From Galbibacter kalidii (GTDB lineage: Bacteria; Bacteroidota; Bacteroidia; Flavobacteriales; Flavobacteriaceae), in the NCBI RefSeq assembly GCF_026241135.1, contig NZ_JAPFGA010000001.1, positions 372,001 to 436,000 on the forward strand: 64,000 nt of DNA. Direction: 5' to 3'. Of the stretch, positions 60,512 to 64,000 are shown piece by piece (position 1 is the first letter of the stretch; the number at the start of each line of letters is the position of its first letter). Under the pieces are notes generated by a model that was given only the letters and a program-made list of their open reading frames with translations, was not told where the DNA came from and did no database searches. The position numbers and the translations under genes were made by a program.

Positions 60512-62080
60512 ATGCTTTCTAGCTATTTTGGGTTTATAGGGTTTACCCTATTGGTAATTGTGTATACCGCTTATAAACTCCGAAAGGACGATTTTTCCTC
60601 AACCAAAGGCTATTTTTTGGCCGGTAAAAGTTTAACGGCCCCTGTTATAGCAGGCTCCATGATATTGACAAATATTTCCACGGAACATCTTATCGGGATG
60701 AACGGTACTGCATACAAAAACGGTATCCTGGTGATTGCATGGGAGGTTACCTCTGCCGTGGCTCTGGTAATTGCGGCCATTTATTTTATCCCGCGTTTTA
60801 TTAACATGGGATTGATCACCATCCCCGAATTTTTGGAAAAGAGATTTGATAGTTTTACAAGGTCGGTTGTGGCTTTTTTACTGATGTTGTCCTTTGTAGT
60901 CACCTTGTTGCCAATTGTTCTTTACTCGGGAGCTATTAATATTGAAAGTGTCTTCGATATTTCGGAGGTGTTAGGGGTGAGTAAAAGTGAAGGTTTGCTC
61001 TACACTGTTCTTACTATCGGTGTTATCGGATCTCTTTATGCTATTTTCGGTGGACTGAAGGCTGTGGCCTATTCTGATACTCTTAATAGTGTCGGCCTCT
61101 TATTGGGAGGCTTATTGATCCCGGGGATTGCCTTATACCAGATTGGCAAGGGAAACCTTTTCAGTGGAATCCAACAGGTGTATGAAGTTGCCCCAGAAAA
61201 ATTTGATATTGTGGGGAGTTCTGACTCCATACTGCCGTTCTCAACTCTTTTTACGGGACTCATGATTAATCAGTTGTATTTCTGGGGAATGAACCAGGCC
61301 ATTATACAGCGGGCATTTGGAGCCAAAAACCTGGTAGAAGCCCAAAAAGGACTGATCTATACGGGAGTGCTAAAACTTTTTGTTCCTTTGATTATTGTGC
61401 TGCCGGGTCTGATCGCTTTTTATTATTTTGGAGAGGAATACTACAATACACCCGATCTGATCTATCCGCTCCTGGTTAAAAAGCTGTTACCGGCATATCT
61501 TTACGGATTTTTTGCAGCAGTTATTCTGGGGGCTGTTCTAAGTACCTTTAACAGTGTCCTGAATTCTGCCAGTACCATTTTTTGCTTGGATATCTATAAA
61601 AAAATCATCAATAAAGATGTTTCCGAGACCAAACTTGTTAAATACGGTAAACTGAGTGCGGTTGTCCTGGCAGTAGTGGCCATTTCGGTAGCTCCTATGG
61701 TGGCTTATGCCCCTGATGGGCTGTATTTTCTTTTACAGGAATTGAACGGGATTTTCTTTATCCCTATTTCATCGATCATCATTGCGGGGATTTTCGTAAA
61801 GCAGATCAATGCTACTGGGGCAAAGGCTGGTCTGTTTTGTGGATTGATATTCTATATACTAACGACCTTTATTCTAAAGCTGGACATTCACTTTGTTCAT
61901 CTGTGGGGTATAGAGTTTGTCCTTAATTTTATAATTATGTTGGCGGTATCAAGATTTAGACCTACAGCAGATTATATTTTTAAACAGGCGGATGTTAAAT
62001 TAAAACCGTGGCCGTACCTGAATATTGCGGGAACTATATTGGTGGGCTTGACTATCCTGATCTACGTGTTGCTGTCCTGA
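60512..62080 (+). CDS. Sodium:solute symporter (SSS/SLC5 family)
   Basis: YFLAGKSLTAPVIAGSMILTNISTEHLIGMNGTAYKNGILVIAWE; AVAYSDTLNS; multi-TM SSS architecture. Confidence 0.93.
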   Translation: MLSSYFGFIGFTLLVIVYTAYKLRKDDFSSTKGYFLAGKSLTAPVIAGSMILTNISTEHLIGMNGTAYKNGILVIAWEVTSAVALVIAAIYFIPRFINMGLITIPEFLEKRFDSFTRSVVAFLLMLSFVVTLLPIVLYSGAINIESVFDISEVLGVSKSEGLLYTVLTIGVIGSLYAIFGGLKAVAYSDTLNSVGLLLGGLLIPGIALYQIGKGNLFSGIQQVYEVAPEKFDIVGSSDSILPFSTLFTGLMINQLYFWGMNQAIIQRAFGAKNLVEAQKGLIYTGVLKLFVPLIIVLPGLIAFYYFGEEYYNTPDLIYPLLVKKLLPAYLYGFFAAVILGAVLSTFNSVLNSASTIFCLDIYKKIINKDVSETKLVKYGKLSAVVLAVVAISVAPMVAYAPDGLYFLLQELNGIFFIPISSIIIAGIFVKQINATGAKAGLFCGLIFYILTTFILKLDIHFVHLWGIEFVLNFIIMLAVSRFRPTADYIFKQADVKLKPWPYLNIAGTILVGLTILIYVLLS

Positions 62081-62110
62081 CCACCTTTTTAAACATTTAA
62101 AACAAAACAT

Positions 62111-63151
62111 ATGAAAAAGCAAATAACTTCCATTTTTAAATTATTTATAGGGATATTCGTACTACTACTGTGTTTTCTATCCTGTAAGGACAATAAAAAG
62201 AAAGAAGATGTTCAAGAACAAGCAGCGGAGAGACAGGAACAACAAGAAATTATAACTAGCCCTATTCATGAAGGTTATTATGCCGATCCTTCCGTAGTTA
62301 AAGAAGGAGACACCTATTACATTTATGCTACGATAGATCCTTGGGGAGGGGAAAAACTAGCTGTGCTGGAAACCTCTGATTTTAAGAATTTCAAGACGCA
62401 TAAACTCAATTGGCCCACAAAAGAAGCTTGTACCAGTCCCACTTCCAAAGAAGCTATGGTTTGGGCTCCCGACGTGATCAAGGCTAAAAATGGTAAATAT
62501 TACATGTATATTTCTGTGGGGAGTGAAATATGGGTTGGTGAAAGCGAAAAACCACTTGGTCCGTGGAAGAATGCTAAAGAAGACAAAAGCCCACTCATTA
62601 AAAGTACCTTATACCCCAATTATCATATGATCGACGCACAATGTTTTATTGATGATGACGGACAGGCCTATCTTTATTGGGGCTCGGGCTGGGACTGGGT
62701 AAATGGACGCTGTTTTGCCGTAAAATTAAAAGAGGATATGGTTGGTTTCGACGGGGAGATTAAAAATGTAACCCCACCAAACTATTTTGAAGCTCCTTTT
62801 ATGGTCAAAAAAGATGAAAAATATTATATGATGTATTCCGATGGAAAAGCCATCGATTCCACCTACAAAATAAGATATTCCATTGGCGACAACCCATTCG
62901 GACCTTTTAAGGAGGAAGTCAATAGTCCAATTGCTGTGACTGATGCCGAAAAAGGAATTTATGGCCCGGGCCATCATTCTGTTTTTAAGGAAAAAGGGCA
63001 ACACTATATTTTGTACCACCAAATTTTTCCGCAAGACAAAGATTATGTGTTGAGACAGCTTCGTCTGGACAGTCTGAATTTTAGTGGAAATGGGGAGATT
63101 GAGAAAATTAATTTTAAGGGTATAAGACCAATAAATAAAAGAAATCCCTGA
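62111..63151 (+). CDS. GH43 family glycosidase (arabinofuranosidase/xylosidase-like), lipoprotein
   Basis: Lipobox (LLLCFLSCKDNKK); EGYYADPSVVKEGDTYYIYAT, VWAPDVIKAKNGKYYMYIS, DAQCFIDDDGQAYLYWGSG, EAPFMVKKDEKYYMMYS. Confidence 0.92.
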   Translation: MKKQITSIFKLFIGIFVLLLCFLSCKDNKKKEDVQEQAAERQEQQEIITSPIHEGYYADPSVVKEGDTYYIYATIDPWGGEKLAVLETSDFKNFKTHKLNWPTKEACTSPTSKEAMVWAPDVIKAKNGKYYMYISVGSEIWVGESEKPLGPWKNAKEDKSPLIKSTLYPNYHMIDAQCFIDDDGQAYLYWGSGWDWVNGRCFAVKLKEDMVGFDGEIKNVTPPNYFEAPFMVKKDEKYYMMYSDGKAIDSTYKIRYSIGDNPFGPFKEEVNSPIAVTDAEKGIYGPGHHSVFKEKGQHYILYHQIFPQDKDYVLRQLRLDSLNFSGNGEIEKINFKGIRPINKRNP

Positions 63152-63281
63152 AACATTTATACGGTACGGAACGCCTTGGTGTCTGTATACCCTACACCAT
63201 TAGATGTGTTAAACATCAGCAAGTTTCGGGTTTTATGATTGCACTACAGTCGCGACATTTGCAATATAAAATTCAGAAATC

Positions 63282-64000
63282 ATGAACGAGCAACAAAAAC
63301 TAGATTACAACCGTATTGCAGAGGCAATAGAATTCATTAGAAACAACTTCAAAGAACAACCCAATCTTGACGAAGTGGCTTCAAAAGTGCATCTAAGCCC
63401 TTTTCATTTTCAACGTTTGTTCAGTGAATGGGCTGGTACGACACCCAAGAAATTTTTACAGTACATCAGTCTGGGGCATGCCAAAAAGTTGCTTAAAGGA
63501 CAGCAAGCCACACTTTTTGATACGGCTCATGAAACAGGGCTTTCAGGTACAGGGAGACTCCACGATTTGTTTGTCAACATTGAAGGCATGACACCCGCCG
63601 AATATAAAAATGGCGGCACAAAGCTTTCCATAAACTACAGCTTTGCTGAGAGTCCGTTTGGAAACCTGATGGTGGCCTCGACTTCCAAAGGAATATGTCA
63701 CATGGCTTTTATTGATGATGAAACCAAGGCGTTAATTGAATTGAAAGCAAAATTCCTCAATGCAAACTTTCAGCAAAAATTAGATCTGATTCAGCAAAAC
63801 GCACTCTTCATTTTCCAAAATGATTGGAGCAAGCTTGCGGAGATCAAATTACACCTTAAAGGCACGGATTTTCAATTAAAGGTTTGGGAAACGCTTTTAA
63901 AAGTACCTATGGGGAAACTATCCACCTATGGTGATATCGCTAGACAAATAGGCAATTCTAATGCTTCACGGGCTGTTGGTACTGCTATTGGAAACAACCC
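63282..64000 (+). CDS. AraC-HTH + methylated-DNA-protein-cysteine methyltransferase (Ada-like), truncated by window edge
   Basis: Manual translation from ATG 63282: MNEQQKLDYNRIAEAIEFIRNNF...HLSPFHFQRLFSEWAGTTPKKFLQYI then OGT core FQLKVWETLLKVPMGKLSTYGDIARQIGNSNASRAVGTAIGNN, ending just before the expected PCHR. Confidence 0.88.
   Translation, partial: MNEQQKLDYNRIAEAIEFIRNNFKEQPNLDEVASKVHLSPFHFQRLFSEWAGTTPKKFLQYISLGHAKKLLKGQQATLFDTAHETGLSGTGRLHDLFVNIEGMTPAEYKNGGTKLSINYSFAESPFGNLMVASTSKGICHMAFIDDETKALIELKAKFLNANFQQKLDLIQQNALFIFQNDWSKLAEIKLHLKGTDFQLKVWETLLKVPMGKLSTYGDIARQIGNSNASRAVGTAIGNN

Noticed and set aside
39636-63151. Simple glucuronoxylan utilisation (GH115 + GH43)
   Set aside because: No endo-xylanase (GH10/GH11/GH30) or GH67 seen, and GH89, GH92, HGSNAT and MIOX are unexplained; kept as the main alternative to test.
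63282-64000. AraC-containing gene as a regulator of the PUL
   Set aside because: The downstream domain is an OGT (Ada-like) alkyl-transferase core, so this is a DNA-repair gene rather than a PUL regulator.
1-64000. tRNA/rRNA genes, prophage or transposase genes
   Set aside because: None recognised by reading; short tRNAs cannot be excluded without tRNAscan-type computation.

Overview
This is a 64 kb chromosomal window from a Bacteroidota (Flavobacteriia-like) genome. It is dominated by polysaccharide/glycoconjugate utilisation genes, nearly all on the + strand from about 7 kb to 63 kb. Left edge: a partial OmpA-family gene, two paralogous 7-repeat lipoproteins (predicted 7-bladed propellers) and a collagen-like lipoprotein, all on the - strand, followed by DinB-like and MATE genes. 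Block A (7-39 kb): GH78, a SusC/SusD pair, a DUF6055-like HEIGH metalloprotein, an AraC regulator, a complete hydroxyproline catabolic operon (DapA-family deaminase, ALDH, Hyp epimerase, D-amino acid oxidase), two S9/DPP-IV-like peptidases, LamG-GH127, DUF885, GH51, a DUF5695-like protein and an M24 Xaa-Pro aminopeptidase. Block B (39.6-63.2 kb): a SusC/SusD pair, GH92, GH89, an HGSNAT-like acetyltransferase, GH115, a lipoprotein metallophosphoesterase, a hybrid two-component regulator, myo-inositol oxygenase, an SSS symporter and GH43. The right edge is a partial AraC-OGT (Ada-like) gene. Two hypotheses stand out. (1) Block A may be a dedicated plant/algal hydroxyproline-rich glycoprotein (extensin/AGP) utilisation system that strips arabinose and then consumes the Pro/Hyp backbone. 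(2) Block B matches, residue by residue, the headgroup of plant glycosyl-inositol-phosphoryl-ceramides (Man / GlcN(Ac) / GlcA / inositol / phosphate). Both are inferences from gene content and need biochemical testing. No tRNA, rRNA, CRISPR, prophage or transposase was recognised.
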